DNA from: Clostridia bacterium
Lineage (GTDB): Bacteria > Bacillota > Clostridia > UBA1381 > UBA9506
Assembly (NCBI GenBank): GCA_017549205.1
Contig: JAFYVH010000020.1
Location: 1-64,000, forward strand
Direction of reading: 5' to 3'
DNA length: 64,000 bases
Position 1 is the first letter of the stretch. Each line of letters begins with the position of its first letter. Of the stretch, positions 53,035-61,966 are shown piece after piece. A program made the position numbers and the translations under genes. The notes beneath the pieces are model-generated. The model saw nothing but the letters and a program-made list of their open reading frames with translations, did no database searches and was not told the origin of the DNA.

Positions 53035-53589
53035 ATGGTAAACACAAATCAAAAAATCAGCACAAAAACTCTGACAACCGGCGCCATTTTAACCGCACTT
53101 GTCATTGTGCTGCAATGGATCGGTTCATCTTTTTTAACCTTTGGCGGCCTTGCCATTTCACTGGTGCTGCTGCCCATTGTTTTGGGCGCTGCTCTTTGCG
53201 GACCTTTCATGGGGCTCTGGCTTGGTCTTGTTTTCAGCATCATTGTTTTAAGCGGACCCGACGCTGCTTGGTTTATGGGCTTTAGCATTGCGGGTACCTT
53301 TATCACCGTTTTGGCAAAAGGCATTTTATGCGGTTTTATTGCCGGTCTAGTTTATCGCTATGCAAAAAAAATCAATCAGAATTTGGCAGTTGTTTTAGCC
53401 GCTGTTATTTGTCCCGTTGTGAACACCGGCGTTTTTGTTTTAGGTTGTTATGTCTTTTTCCAGGGCGAAGTTTTGCAAACAGTTATGACCGTTTATTTGC
53501 TAATCAATTTTGTAATTGAACTTTGCGTTAATCTGGTATTATCACCCCTTTTGTTCCGTCTGCTCAGCTATAAAAAGAAGCAGGCATAA
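53035..53589 (+). CDS. ECF transporter substrate-binding (S) component, probably for pantothenate
   Basis: 184 aa with about six membrane helices, matching the ECF S fold: helix 1 STKTLTTGAILTALVIVLQW, then LVLLPIVLGAALCGPFMGLWLG, and LAKGILCGFIAGLVYRYAKK. S components bind a vitamin and dock on the EcfA1A2T module, encoded here at 26143-28688. Its position right after coaX suggests pantothenate as the substrate (PanT-like); this is inference from context. ATG at 53035 has AAGGAGG seven bases upstream; the longer frame from 52993 lacks an SD. Confidence 0.78.
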   Translation: MVNTNQKISTKTLTTGAILTALVIVLQWIGSSFLTFGGLAISLVLLPIVLGAALCGPFMGLWLGLVFSIIVLSGPDAAWFMGFSIAGTFITVLAKGILCGFIAGLVYRYAKKINQNLAVVLAAVICPVVNTGVFVLGCYVFFQGEVLQTVMTVYLLINFVIELCVNLVLSPLLFRLLSYKKKQA

Positions 53590-53607
53590 ATCAGTATTTT
53601 ATGGGTT

Positions 53608-53635
53608 TTGCCAAGGCAGGAACCTATTATATAAT
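53608..53635 (+). promoter_or_regulatory. Sigma-A promoter of the PfkB-family kinase gene
   Basis: TTGCCA (53608-53613) and TATAAT (53630-53635), 16 bp apart, 27 bp before the start codon. Confidence 0.62.
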
Positions 53636-53661
53636 TTAAACTCCCAAGGAGGCATAAACAT

Positions 53662-54612
53662 ATGTATGATGTAGCTTGTATTGGTATTTTCGTGGCCGAT
53701 TGCATTGCAAAAACCGTTGATAAACTGCCGGAACGGGGAAAGCTTGGGCTGATTGACAGCTTAAATCTTTACACCGGCGGTTGCGCTATGAACGCTGCTG
53801 CCGATATGAAGAAATTAGGTGCCAATGTTGCCCTGCTGGGCATGGTAGGAAACGACGGATTCGGTTCCTTTTTGCTTGGCGAAGTAAAAAAATTAGGCAT
53901 TCCCACAGACGGCATTCGCGTCAGCGAGGATTATTCCACCTCTGCTTCTGCTGTTTTGGTTGACAGCGGTGGCGAACGCACTTTTTTACACTGTTTAGGC
54001 AGTAACGCCACCTTTACCGATAGCGATGTGAATTATGATGTGATTCGCGATTCTAAGGTGGTTTTTGTGGCAGGCACCATGCTTATGCCGAATTTTGACG
54101 GAGAGCCCTGTGCTCGTGTTCTGAAAAAATGTAAGGAAATGGGCAAAATCACAGTTTTAGACAGTGCCTGGGATGATACCGGTCGCTGGATGGATGTGCT
54201 GCGTCCCTGCATGCCTTATATTGACTATTTTATCCCCAGCATTGATGAGGCTCGCATGTTTGCAGAGGGTCGTGAAGATTTAAAAGACATTGCCGACTAT
54301 TTCTTTGATTTGGGTGCAAAGCATGTGGCCATCAAAATTGGCAAAGACGGATGCTATGTTCGTGAAACAAAGGATTCAGAGGGCGTAATCATGCCTACTT
54401 ACTTAGGCTTTAAGCCCGTTGACACCACCGGTGCCGGCGACTCTTTCTGCTCCGGTTTCCTGTATGGTCTCACCCACGGCATGACCATGGAAGAAAGCGC
54501 TCAATTTGCTAACGCTGTGGCAACACACTGCGTTATGGCTGTTGGCGCTTCTACCGGCATTCGCTCTTATGAAGAAATCAAGCAGTTTATGAGCGAGCAT
54601 CAGCCCGGCTGA
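53662..54612 (+). CDS. PfkB-family carbohydrate kinase
   Basis: 316 aa ribokinase fold. N-terminal VACIGIFVADCIAK, the Gly-Gly motif YTGGCAMNAAADMKKLGANV, and the C-terminal catalytic motif DTTGAGDSFCSGFLYG with the base Asp. It should phosphorylate a sugar, sugar acid or nucleoside with ATP. The specificity is not readable; the next gene encodes a mannitol-1-phosphate dehydrogenase homologue, so a hexose or polyol route is plausible. AAGGAGG precedes the ATG. Confidence 0.88.
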   Translation: MYDVACIGIFVADCIAKTVDKLPERGKLGLIDSLNLYTGGCAMNAAADMKKLGANVALLGMVGNDGFGSFLLGEVKKLGIPTDGIRVSEDYSTSASAVLVDSGGERTFLHCLGSNATFTDSDVNYDVIRDSKVVFVAGTMLMPNFDGEPCARVLKKCKEMGKITVLDSAWDDTGRWMDVLRPCMPYIDYFIPSIDEARMFAEGREDLKDIADYFFDLGAKHVAIKIGKDGCYVRETKDSEGVIMPTYLGFKPVDTTGAGDSFCSGFLYGLTHGMTMEESAQFANAVATHCVMAVGASTGIRSYEEIKQFMSEHQPG

Positions 54613-54686
54613 GCCCTATAGATACATAGTCAAAAAAATAAATACGCCGTGCGAAAACTCGCCTGGCAACAGAAATGGAGTTTATC

Positions 54687-55883
54687 ATGAAAAAAGCAGT
54701 TATGTATGGCGGCGGCAATATTGGTCGCGGTTTCATTGGTCAGCTGATGTATCAGTCCGGATATGCCGTTAGCTTTGTTGATGTTAATCAGGAGCTTTTG
54801 ACAGCGCTCAACACCCAAAAACAATACCCTGTTCGCATTTTAAAGGGCGACAGCTACGATGAGGTGATGGTGCAGAATGTCAGCGGTATTGACGGCAATG
54901 ATATTGATGCTGTCAGCCGTGCTATTGCAGAGGCTGATTTATGCGCCACTGCTGTTGGTGTAAATGTTTTAAAATTTGTTGTTAAGCCCATTAAAGAGGG
55001 TATTGTCCGTCGTTTCACAGAGGGTTCAAAAAAACCTTTAGACATTATCATTTGTGAAAATTTAATTGGTGCTGATGAATTTTTAAAGGGCATGATTGCT
55101 GATTTAATGACCGAAGAAGAAAAGAAATTTTTAGACAAGGTTGGCTTTGTTGAAGCCTCCATCGGTCGCATGGTGCCCATTCAAACCGATGCCATGAAAG
55201 ACGGCAACCCCCTGCGCGTTTGCGTTGAGAGTTATGACCGTCTGCCTGTTGACAAGGCTGCTTTTAAAGGTGAGTTGCCTCCCATTGAAAATCTGGTACC
55301 TTTCTCACCTTTCTCTTATTACATTGAGCGTAAGCTTTTTGTACACAACATGGGTCATGCCTCTACCGCATATTTAGGACAGTATTTAGGTTGTGATGCC
55401 ATTTGGGAAAGCATTGGCCATCCTGAAGTTGAGCTGATTGCTCTGCGGGCCATGCAGGCTTCAGCGCAGGCTATGAGCAAAAAATATGATGTTGCCTTTG
55501 AGGGTTTGAATAATCATGTTGAAAACCTGATTTATCGTTTTTCAAACAAGCAGTTGGGCGATACCAATGCCCGTGTTGGTGGCGACATTAAGCGCAAGCT
55601 CTCCCCCAACGACCGCATGATTGGTGCTTTGAATCTTTGCCGTGAGCAAGGCATTGCCACAGACTATCTTGAAGTTGCCATTGCCGCTTCACTTCTGTTC
55701 CGTCGTGACGGCGAAGAGCCCATGACACCGGAAGTGATTCTCTCGGAAGTGGCACAGCTTTCAAAGGATGACGCAACCTATAAAAACATTATGAATTACT
55801 ACGCTATGTTACAAGACAAAAAGCCTTTGGCTGAACTGATTAAAGCGGTTAAGACAAAACAGGCAGAGCTCATTATTGTATAA
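54687..55883 (+). CDS. Mannitol-1-phosphate 5-dehydrogenase-like protein
   Basis: 398 aa, polyol-specific long-chain dehydrogenase family. NAD-binding MYGGGNIGRGFIGQLMYQSG at the start; the catalytic K-x4-N-x2-H signature is in RKLFVHNMGHASTAYLG near residue 225. In MtlD the Lys is the general base that interconverts mannitol 1-phosphate and fructose 6-phosphate with NAD. No mannitol PTS genes lie nearby, so another polyol phosphate is possible. ATG at 54687 has GGAG eight bases upstream, favouring it over 54675. A terminator follows. Confidence 0.84.
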   Translation: MKKAVMYGGGNIGRGFIGQLMYQSGYAVSFVDVNQELLTALNTQKQYPVRILKGDSYDEVMVQNVSGIDGNDIDAVSRAIAEADLCATAVGVNVLKFVVKPIKEGIVRRFTEGSKKPLDIIICENLIGADEFLKGMIADLMTEEEKKFLDKVGFVEASIGRMVPIQTDAMKDGNPLRVCVESYDRLPVDKAAFKGELPPIENLVPFSPFSYYIERKLFVHNMGHASTAYLGQYLGCDAIWESIGHPEVELIALRAMQASAQAMSKKYDVAFEGLNNHVENLIYRFSNKQLGDTNARVGGDIKRKLSPNDRMIGALNLCREQGIATDYLEVAIAASLLFRRDGEEPMTPEVILSEVAQLSKDDATYKNIMNYYAMLQDKKPLAELIKAVKTKQAELIIV

Positions 55884-55916
55884 GCCTTGCCCTTTATAAA
55901 AACAGAAAAATTAACG

Positions 55917-55949
55917 CATCCCCTGCAAAAATGCAGGGGATGTTTTTTT
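55917..55949 (+). terminator. Terminator after the mannitol-1-phosphate dehydrogenase gene
   Basis: An 11-bp perfect GC-rich stem (55917-55927 with 55932-55942), AAAA loop, seven T residues. Confidence 0.92.
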
Positions 55950-56000
55950 ACATTAACCCCGTTTGGCCCACAGTTTTTGTCCTTTTTTACTTGGTACTGG

Positions 56001-56028
56001 CAATCTTGAAAGAAATGGCACATATAAT
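56001..56028 (+). promoter_or_regulatory. Candidate sigma-E promoter of sigK
   Basis: CAATCTT (56001-56007) and CATATAAT (56021-56028) are 13 bp apart, fitting the sigma-E pattern (-35 KMATATT, 13-15 bp, -10 CATACANT) at five of seven and seven of eight positions. sigK is a sigma-E target in Bacillus. Confidence 0.52.
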
Positions 56029-56058
56029 GGAAATATCTCATTCGGGAGGTGCCTTTAT

Positions 56059-56766
56059 ATGTTTTCATCCCTTTGGCTCATGCTGCTGACCCTCTTTCGT
56101 TTTGGGCCGTTTTTTCTTTCCTATGTATCCAATAACGCCAACACTTTTCCAAAACCCTTAAGCGCTAAAGAAGAGACAGAATATCTTGCTCTATGTCGGG
56201 CAGGCGATGAAAATGCCAAGAATAAGCTGATTGAACATAATTTGCGTTTGGTGGCTCATGTGGCAAAAAAATATACGCAAATCCCGGGTGGTGATAGTGA
56301 CGACCTGATTTCAATCGGCACCATTGGTCTGATTAAAGCCATCAATTCTTTTGACGGGGCAAAAAGCACAAAGCTGGCCACCTATGCTGCAAGATGTATT
56401 GAAAATGAAATTTTAATGTATATGCGGGCGTCAAAAAAGATGCAGCAAGAGGTTTCGCTGCAGGATTGTCTGGGGCATGACAGCGATGGTAACGAAATCA
56501 CCTTTATGGATATTCTCACTGCCGAAGAAGACGATGTAGCTGAAAAAGCGGACTTAAACATTGATATTCGCAAGCTGTATCGCTATTTAGATGCTGTTCT
56601 GTCAGAACGGGAAAAAGAAATTATCATCTTGCGATATGGCTTAAAAGGCAAGGCCATGACCCAAAAGACCATTGCGCAAAAGCTACATATTTCCCGCTCT
56701 TATGTATCCCGTATCGAAAAAAAAGCTTTGCAAAAGCTAGCAAAGCGGTTTGATGAAGAAACCTGA
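56059..56766 (+). CDS. sigK: RNA polymerase sporulation sigma factor sigma-K (pro-protein)
   Basis: 235 aa. The late mother-cell sigma factor. A hydrophobic pro-sequence (MFSSLWLMLLTLFRFGPFFL) precedes YVSNNANTFPKPLS, where SpoIVFB would cut. Region 2 ([51 protein letters not shown]) and region 4 (KTIAQKLHISRSYVSRIEKKAL) match SigK, and the pro-sequence separates it from SigG and SigF. The gene is intact, with no skin-type element. ATG at 56059 has GGGAGGTG upstream. spoIVFA/B are not in the window. Confidence 0.93.
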   Translation: MFSSLWLMLLTLFRFGPFFLSYVSNNANTFPKPLSAKEETEYLALCRAGDENAKNKLIEHNLRLVAHVAKKYTQIPGGDSDDLISIGTIGLIKAINSFDGAKSTKLATYAARCIENEILMYMRASKKMQQEVSLQDCLGHDSDGNEITFMDILTAEEDDVAEKADLNIDIRKLYRYLDAVLSEREKEIIILRYGLKGKAMTQKTIAQKLHISRSYVSRIEKKALQKLAKRFDEET

Positions 56767-56782
56767 GAGTTTAAAAATGTGC

Positions 56783-56822
56783 AAAAAAATATCCCCTCGT
56801 TATATGGGGGATATTTTTTTCT
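56783..56822. terminator. Bidirectional terminator between sigK and the GldG-like gene
   Basis: A 13-bp stem (56784-56796 with 56807-56819) with A and T runs at the outer ends. Confidence 0.85.
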
Positions 56823-56831
56823 TATTTAAAA

Positions 56832-58250
56832 TTATTTATATCGGCGTTTAACAAACACTAGGATGCCGGCAACCAAAATAGCTAAAGGCACGACCACGAC
56901 CAAAATGACAAGCCATGTCCAGAACTGGGTTTTAGAAACGGACATAGAGCCGCCCGGCAGCATTTTTGCCCGCACGGTGATGGAGGACTCGCCACCCTGC
57001 ATCCAGCTGATGCTGTTTAACAAAATGTCCTCATTGGCAAAACGCGTGTCGGCGGTCAGAGCATCAAAAATTAAGGCTGAACCACTTACAACCAAATGGC
57101 CCACATGAAGCTCCCCTGCCACATTTTCATTTTCGCGGCTTGCTGCCACCAAAACATCAAAGGGACCCTCGGCATCACCACTTGCTTTTTCCATGCTACC
57201 CTGGGATATAGCTGTTTGAATATCCGCTTTTGCATAGGCTGAATCATAAGATTTAAGCAAGGTGTGAATGGTTACATTGGCCGGTTTTTCAGGAGCACGA
57301 CCAATGCTGTTGGCCGGACCATAACCCACACGCTTCTGGCTGTCGTAAACCGGCGCTGTAATCTCATGGTCGCTCATTTGAGCCAGCATGTAGTTACTGT
57401 TTTCAATCATCTGGCTCATATCCCAAACAATATCTGTGTTGCGGATAAGTCCCCAATCTTCACTTAAGTAATTTACCAAATTTGGTAGTTCAGTTGAACA
57501 ATAAACGGGGTCAAAGTAAATTTGCACATTGCCGCCTAAGTCTAAATATGCGTCAAGCTTGTCAATCTCTTCAACAGAAAAATCGACCTGCGGGCAGCTG
57601 ATAATCACAACCGAATCCTCTGCAGCAGGAAAATCTTCTGTCAGGGTATCAATCTGACCCACTTCATAGCCGGTCATTTCTAAAATACCTACATTCCCTT
57701 CCGAAACCTGCTCGCCGTGACCTTTGGTAAACAAAATTGTTGCATTGTGAATACCATCCACAAAAGTCGCCAGTTTGGTGGTGACTAAGCGTTCAATGTA
57801 ACTAAATCCGTTCTGGCTGAAATAATCTTGCGAATTAACGATTTCATAACGGTCGCTTTGTCGAATAATCAGCGAAAACTGTGACAGAGTTTCCAACTCT
57901 TTAGCATAGGCCTGCACAGCAGCAGGCTCTTTGACAACATTCACTTCACGAATGGTGATTTTGCTGTTGTGCTGACCAAAGTTACCCAGCACATTTTTCA
58001 CCATAGAAAGAATTTCATTGTCGACGCCTGAGGTTAAAATTAAAATCTCTGTGGGCTCATCAATTTGGCCTGCAATTTCTTTTGATTCATCGGCCAAAGC
58101 ATAAATCTTGTCTTCGGTGAAATCGATCTCCAACGCGATTTTATCATTTAAGGAAATGAGAATGGCATTAAGGAGCAAAACAATAATCACAGCACCAACA
58201 ATAAAAGCCTTTGAATTTAAAGAATAACGAAATTTTTTTTGATTCTTCAT
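56832..58250 (-). CDS. GldG-like auxiliary subunit of an ABC exporter
   Basis: 472 aa. One membrane helix near the start (FIVGAVIIVLLLNAILI) and one at the end (VILVVVVPLAILVAGILVF) enclose a large extracytoplasmic ABC-transporter auxiliary domain (IDEPTEILILTSGV, ATILFTKGHGEQVSEGN, VVIISCPQVDFSVEEID). GldG is known from gliding bacteroidetes, but homologous exporter triads occur in non-gliding clostridia with unknown cargo. The start at 58250 has GAAAGGAAAG. Third gene of the operon; the terminator at 56783 follows. Confidence 0.82.
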   Translation of the reverse strand: MKNQKKFRYSLNSKAFIVGAVIIVLLLNAILISLNDKIALEIDFTEDKIYALADESKEIAGQIDEPTEILILTSGVDNEILSMVKNVLGNFGQHNSKITIREVNVVKEPAAVQAYAKELETLSQFSLIIRQSDRYEIVNSQDYFSQNGFSYIERLVTTKLATFVDGIHNATILFTKGHGEQVSEGNVGILEMTGYEVGQIDTLTEDFPAAEDSVVIISCPQVDFSVEEIDKLDAYLDLGGNVQIYFDPVYCSTELPNLVNYLSEDWGLIRNTDIVWDMSQMIENSNYMLAQMSDHEITAPVYDSQKRVGYGPANSIGRAPEKPANVTIHTLLKSYDSAYAKADIQTAISQGSMEKASGDAEGPFDVLVAASRENENVAGELHVGHLVVSGSALIFDALTADTRFANEDILLNSISWMQGGESSITVRAKMLPGGSMSVSKTQFWTWLVILVVVVPLAILVAGILVFVKRRYK

Positions 58251-58269
58251 GTTCTCTTTCCTTTCTGTT

Positions 58270-59004
58270 TTATTTCCAGTGTCTTCTCTCAATCACACGG
58301 ATTGTCAAGAAAACAAACAAGCCGGCTAAACTGAGAAAATAGAACACAGGCACAAAATTCAAGGTGCCCAGCGTGAAGTCGTAGAGCCGTGCATTGATGG
58401 ATATAAAATCTAAAAGCCAGTCTAAACCGGCACCTAAAAAGTGCAGGCTGCCTGCTAGAATTTCTGAAAACTGAAGGCTCATGCCACTAAGCAACCAAAG
58501 GGCCATAAGGATGCCCAGGGTGGAAACGGCTGCAATCACCTGGCTTTCTGTCACCGATGACATAAACATGCCAAGGGCAACAAAAAACACACCCAAAAGA
58601 AACAAACCCAAATAACCAACAAGTGTTTCGGCAACTGCAGGTGTGCCATAAAGCTCCATAATGGGCACAAAAAGCATGGTAGCAGCCACACCAATTAAAA
58701 GCACGGTGGTTGCCGCTAAAAATTTGCCAAAAACAATATCGGACACACGGACAGGTGCCGTGAGCAAAAGCTGGTCTGTTTTGCTTTTTCTCTCTTCTGA
58801 AAACAATCGCATGGTTAAAACGGGAATAACAAAAACAAAAATCAAACCAACATTGGAAAAGAAGCTACTCATGGAAGTTTGCTGTGCACCCATGTTAATA
58901 AAAACAAACATTAAGGCTGCAAAGAAAATGAACACACTGAGGAAAATATAGCCCACGGGCGTTTTGAAATATGCCCTAAGCTCACGCTTGTAAATCGCTT
59001 TCAT
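58270..59004 (-). CDS. ABC exporter permease (GldF-like, ABC-2 family)
   Basis: 244 aa with six membrane segments of the ABC-2 type. Opens with MKAIYKRELRAYFKTPVGYIFL, typical of GldF and NosY-like permeases, and has FLLGVFFVALGMFMSSVTES in the middle. It forms the membrane channel with the ATPase encoded upstream. ATG at 59004 is chosen because AAGGAG lies nine bases upstream; it overlaps the ATPase gene by 23 bases. Confidence 0.87.
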   Translation of the reverse strand: MKAIYKRELRAYFKTPVGYIFLSVFIFFAALMFVFINMGAQQTSMSSFFSNVGLIFVFVIPVLTMRLFSEERKSKTDQLLLTAPVRVSDIVFGKFLAATTVLLIGVAATMLFVPIMELYGTPAVAETLVGYLGLFLLGVFFVALGMFMSSVTESQVIAAVSTLGILMALWLLSGMSLQFSEILAGSLHFLGAGLDWLLDFISINARLYDFTLGTLNFVPVFYFLSLAGLFVFLTIRVIERRHWK

Positions 59005-60064
59005 CTTCATCTGCTCCTTCCGCTATTTTTTCTTTTTGAGCAGCTAGTTCTTCCGCTGCCCCGTCTTCTTTTTCTTTCGGCTGATTAACGATTTCAATTT
59101 CGTCTTCTGAAATATCAGCAATCTCTTTTTTGCCTTGATTTTTTGTGACCTCTAAGAAGATATCTTCTAAAGATAAATCCACTGTCTGCAAAGATAACAT
59201 GGGCAGTTTTGCCTCTGCCAAGGCATTAAAGATGGAGGCTCTCACATCAACATGAGGCTCGGCTTCTATAATAAAGTCAATGGAGCCTGCTTCTTTGCGA
59301 CCCAAAGATTTTATGTACTTAATGCCGCCAATTTTTTCAAGTACATCCAAAATGCTGCGCTCATCCCCTGCAACCCGCAGCTGAAATTTATTTTCATTGG
59401 AAATGGATTTGCCTAAATTTTCCGGAGTGTCACCGGCCACCAGGCGACCTTTGTTGATGATGACAAGCCGTTCACAAACAGCATTAACCTCTTGCAAAAT
59501 GTGAGAGGATAAAATAACGGTGTGCTCGCGACCCAGCTTTTTAATCACAGAACGGATTTCAATAATCTGCTTGGGGTCAAGACCAACGGTAGGCTCGTCT
59601 AAAATCAGCACTTCGGGGTTACCCGCCATGGCCTGCGCCAAACCCACACGCTGTTTATAACCTTTAGAGAGATTGCCGATTAATCGGTCCGCCACATCTG
59701 TGATTTTAACGGTTTCGCAGATTTTAGAAAGGTGCTCTTCTCTGTCTTCCTTCACTTGCTTTAAGTCATAGACAAAGTCTAAATATTCCCGCACGGTCAT
59801 ATCTAAATAAAGAGGCGGATGCTCCGGCAGGTAGCCAATTTTTTTCTTGGCCAAAACCGGATTATCCAGCACATCATAGCCGTCAATTAAAACTGTGCCA
59901 TCCGTTGCAGACAAATAGCCTGTTAAAATATTCATAGTGGTTGATTTACCGGCACCGTTAGGGCCTAAAAAACCAAGAATTTCACCTTTTTTAACTGTGA
60001 AAGAAATGTTGTCTACAGCCAGTTGATTGCCATATTTTTTGGTCAGGTTTCTAATTTCAACCAT
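58982..60064 (-). CDS. ABC exporter ATPase (GldA-like) with acidic tail
   Basis: 360 aa. Walker A FLGPNGAGKSTTMNILTG, signature NLSKGYKQRVGLAQAM, Walker B EVLILDEPTVGLDP, and H-loop ILSSHILQEV in the first 230 residues. A C-terminal domain (VAGDERSILDVLEKIGGIKYI) is followed by an acidic, charge-rich tail of about 50 residues (KEKEDGAAEELAAQKEK). First gene of the three-gene exporter operon. GGGAGG precedes ATG 60064. Cargo unknown; envelope material or a peptide are options. Confidence 0.88.
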   Translation of the reverse strand: MVEIRNLTKKYGNQLAVDNISFTVKKGEILGFLGPNGAGKSTTMNILTGYLSATDGTVLIDGYDVLDNPVLAKKKIGYLPEHPPLYLDMTVREYLDFVYDLKQVKEDREEHLSKICETVKITDVADRLIGNLSKGYKQRVGLAQAMAGNPEVLILDEPTVGLDPKQIIEIRSVIKKLGREHTVILSSHILQEVNAVCERLVIINKGRLVAGDTPENLGKSISNENKFQLRVAGDERSILDVLEKIGGIKYIKSLGRKEAGSIDFIIEAEPHVDVRASIFNALAEAKLPMLSLQTVDLSLEDIFLEVTKNQGKKEIADISEDEIEIVNQPKEKEDGAAEELAAQKEKIAEGADEDESDLQA

Positions 60065-60139
60065 TCTGTAACCTCCCTTTATACTCTTCTCACTCATCTT
60101 ATCACATGGATATTGACAAAATATGAATAAACCGTAAAT

Positions 60140-60169
60140 TTTCAGCAGGAGATAATTCTCCTGCTGAAA
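60140..60169 (-). terminator. Hairpin after aspS
   Basis: A perfect 13-bp stem (60140-60152 with 60157-60169) with a four-base loop. On the minus strand only a broken T stretch follows, so termination may be inefficient and allow read-through into the exporter operon. Confidence 0.6.
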
Positions 60170-60181
60170 GATGAAAGCTGA

Positions 60182-61966
60182 TTAAATTGAATCATCTAAT
60201 TTAAGATGCAGTTCTTGTAACTGTTTGGGGTCAACTGTTGTGGGTGCCTCTGTCATAAGCTCAGAAGCATCCTTCACCTTCGGGAATGCAATAACATCAC
60301 GAATGGAATCACGACCTGCAAGCAGCATAACAAGACGATCAAGACCATAGGCCATGCCACCATGGGGCGGTGTGCCGTAGCGGAAAGCATTCATTAAATA
60401 ACCAAACTGCTCCCAGGCTCTTTCCTTGGTAAAGCCCAGGGCTTCAAACATTTTTTGCTGCAGTTCAGTATTGAAAATACGCAAGCTGCCGCCACCAACC
60501 TCGGTTCCGTTAAATACCATGTCATAAGCCTTGGCACGAACCTGCTGGGGATTTTCATCCAATAAATGAATATCTTCTTCAACCGGCATGGTGAAAGGAT
60601 GATGCTTGGCAACATAACGGTCTTCCTCTTCGCTATACTCAAAGAGCGGGAAGTCTGTTACCCACAAGAGGTCATATTCATCTTTTTTCAATAAGTCAAA
60701 ACGACGGGCAAGCTCTAAACGCAGCGCACCCAAAGCGTCATACACAATTTCATTGCGGTCAGCCACAAGCATAATAATGTCGCCTGCCTCGGCACCCATT
60801 TTTGACAAAATGCCGTCAATTTCTTCCTGAGTTAAGAACTTAGCGATAGAGGATTTAATCTCGCCTTCACAAACGGTAATCCAAGCCATGCCCTTTGCCT
60901 TGTAAATCTTAACAAAATCAACCAAACCATCTAAATCACGGCGGGAAAGCTTGCCGTCGCCGCCCTTGCAATTAATGGCGCGAACACTGCCACCCTTTTG
61001 CACAGCATCAGCAAACACTTTAAAGCCGCAACCGCCCACAATGTCAGACAAGTCTACAAGCTCAAGACCAAAGCGGGTATCCGGCTTGTCAGAGCCGTAA
61101 CGGTCCATTGCCTCTTGATAAGAAATGCGGCGGAAAGGTGTTTTAAGGTCAGTGCCTAAAACCTCTTTAAAAACTTTTTTCATAAAGCCTTCATTGACAG
61201 TTAAAACATCATCAATGTCAACAAAAGACATTTCAAGGTCAATCTGTGTAAACTCAGGCTGGCGGTCAGCACGCAGGTCTTCATCACGGAAGCACTTAAC
61301 AATTTGCATATATCTGTCCATGCCCGAAAGCATCAAAAGCTGCTTATAAAGCTGTGGTGACTGCGGCAGGGCATAAAAATGACCGGGATGCACACGGCTG
61401 GGTACCAAATAGTCACGGGCACCTTCCGGTGTGGATTTGGTCAGCATGGGGGTTTCAATTTCCAAAAAGCCCTGGCTGTCAAAATAGTCACGGGCAATCT
61501 TTGCAACTCTGTGACGCAACTCCATAAGCCGTTGCATGCTGGGACGGCGCAAGTCAAGATAACGATATTTAAGGCGCACTTCTTCACGGACATTGCTGTC
61601 GTCCTCAATGTAAATCGGCGGAGTTTCTGCTTTGGATAAAATTCTTAATTCTTTAGCGTGAATTTCAATTTTACCGGTGGGCATTTTTTCGTTAATCGCT
61701 TCTTTATCACGAAGCACAACCTCACCTACAACAGCCAAAACAAATTCGTTGCGGATGGTATCGGCCTTTTCAAACATTTCTTTATCCTTATCTGCATTGA
61801 ACACAACCTGCACAAGACCGGAGCGGTCACGCAAGCCAATAAAGATAAGACCGCCCAAATTGCGGTATGACTGGGTCCAACCCATAACTGTTACTTCACT
61901 GCCCACATGCTCTTCGCGCAAAACGCCGCACTTGTGGGATCTTTTCAGACCTGTTAAAGTTTCCAT
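60182..61966 (-). CDS. aspS: Aspartyl-tRNA synthetase
   Basis: 594 aa class II synthetase. N-terminal OB-fold anticodon domain (EVTVMGWTQSYRNLGGLIFIGLRD), motif 2 CFRDEDLRADRQPEFTQID, the bacterial insertion domain (about 280-420) and motif 3 GMAYGLDRLVMLLAGRDSIRD. The full bacterial-type length suggests discriminating or non-discriminating specificity cannot be told by eye. Its ATG directly follows the hisS stop codon with no gap, a conserved hisS-aspS pair. Confidence 0.96.
   Translation of the reverse strand: METLTGLKRSHKCGVLREEHVGSEVTVMGWTQSYRNLGGLIFIGLRDRSGLVQVVFNADKDKEMFEKADTIRNEFVLAVVGEVVLRDKEAINEKMPTGKIEIHAKELRILSKAETPPIYIEDDSNVREEVRLKYRYLDLRRPSMQRLMELRHRVAKIARDYFDSQGFLEIETPMLTKSTPEGARDYLVPSRVHPGHFYALPQSPQLYKQLLMLSGMDRYMQIVKCFRDEDLRADRQPEFTQIDLEMSFVDIDDVLTVNEGFMKKVFKEVLGTDLKTPFRRISYQEAMDRYGSDKPDTRFGLELVDLSDIVGGCGFKVFADAVQKGGSVRAINCKGGDGKLSRRDLDGLVDFVKIYKAKGMAWITVCEGEIKSSIAKFLTQEEIDGILSKMGAEAGDIIMLVADRNEIVYDALGALRLELARRFDLLKKDEYDLLWVTDFPLFEYSEEEDRYVAKHHPFTMPVEEDIHLLDENPQQVRAKAYDMVFNGTEVGGGSLRIFNTELQQKMFEALGFTKERAWEQFGYLMNAFRYGTPPHGGMAYGLDRLVMLLAGRDSIRDVIAFPKVKDASELMTEAPTTVDPKQLQELHLKLDDSI

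Noticed and set aside
56059..56766. Interruption of sigK by a skin-type element.
   Set aside because: The reading frame is continuous from the pro-sequence to the end of region 4.2.
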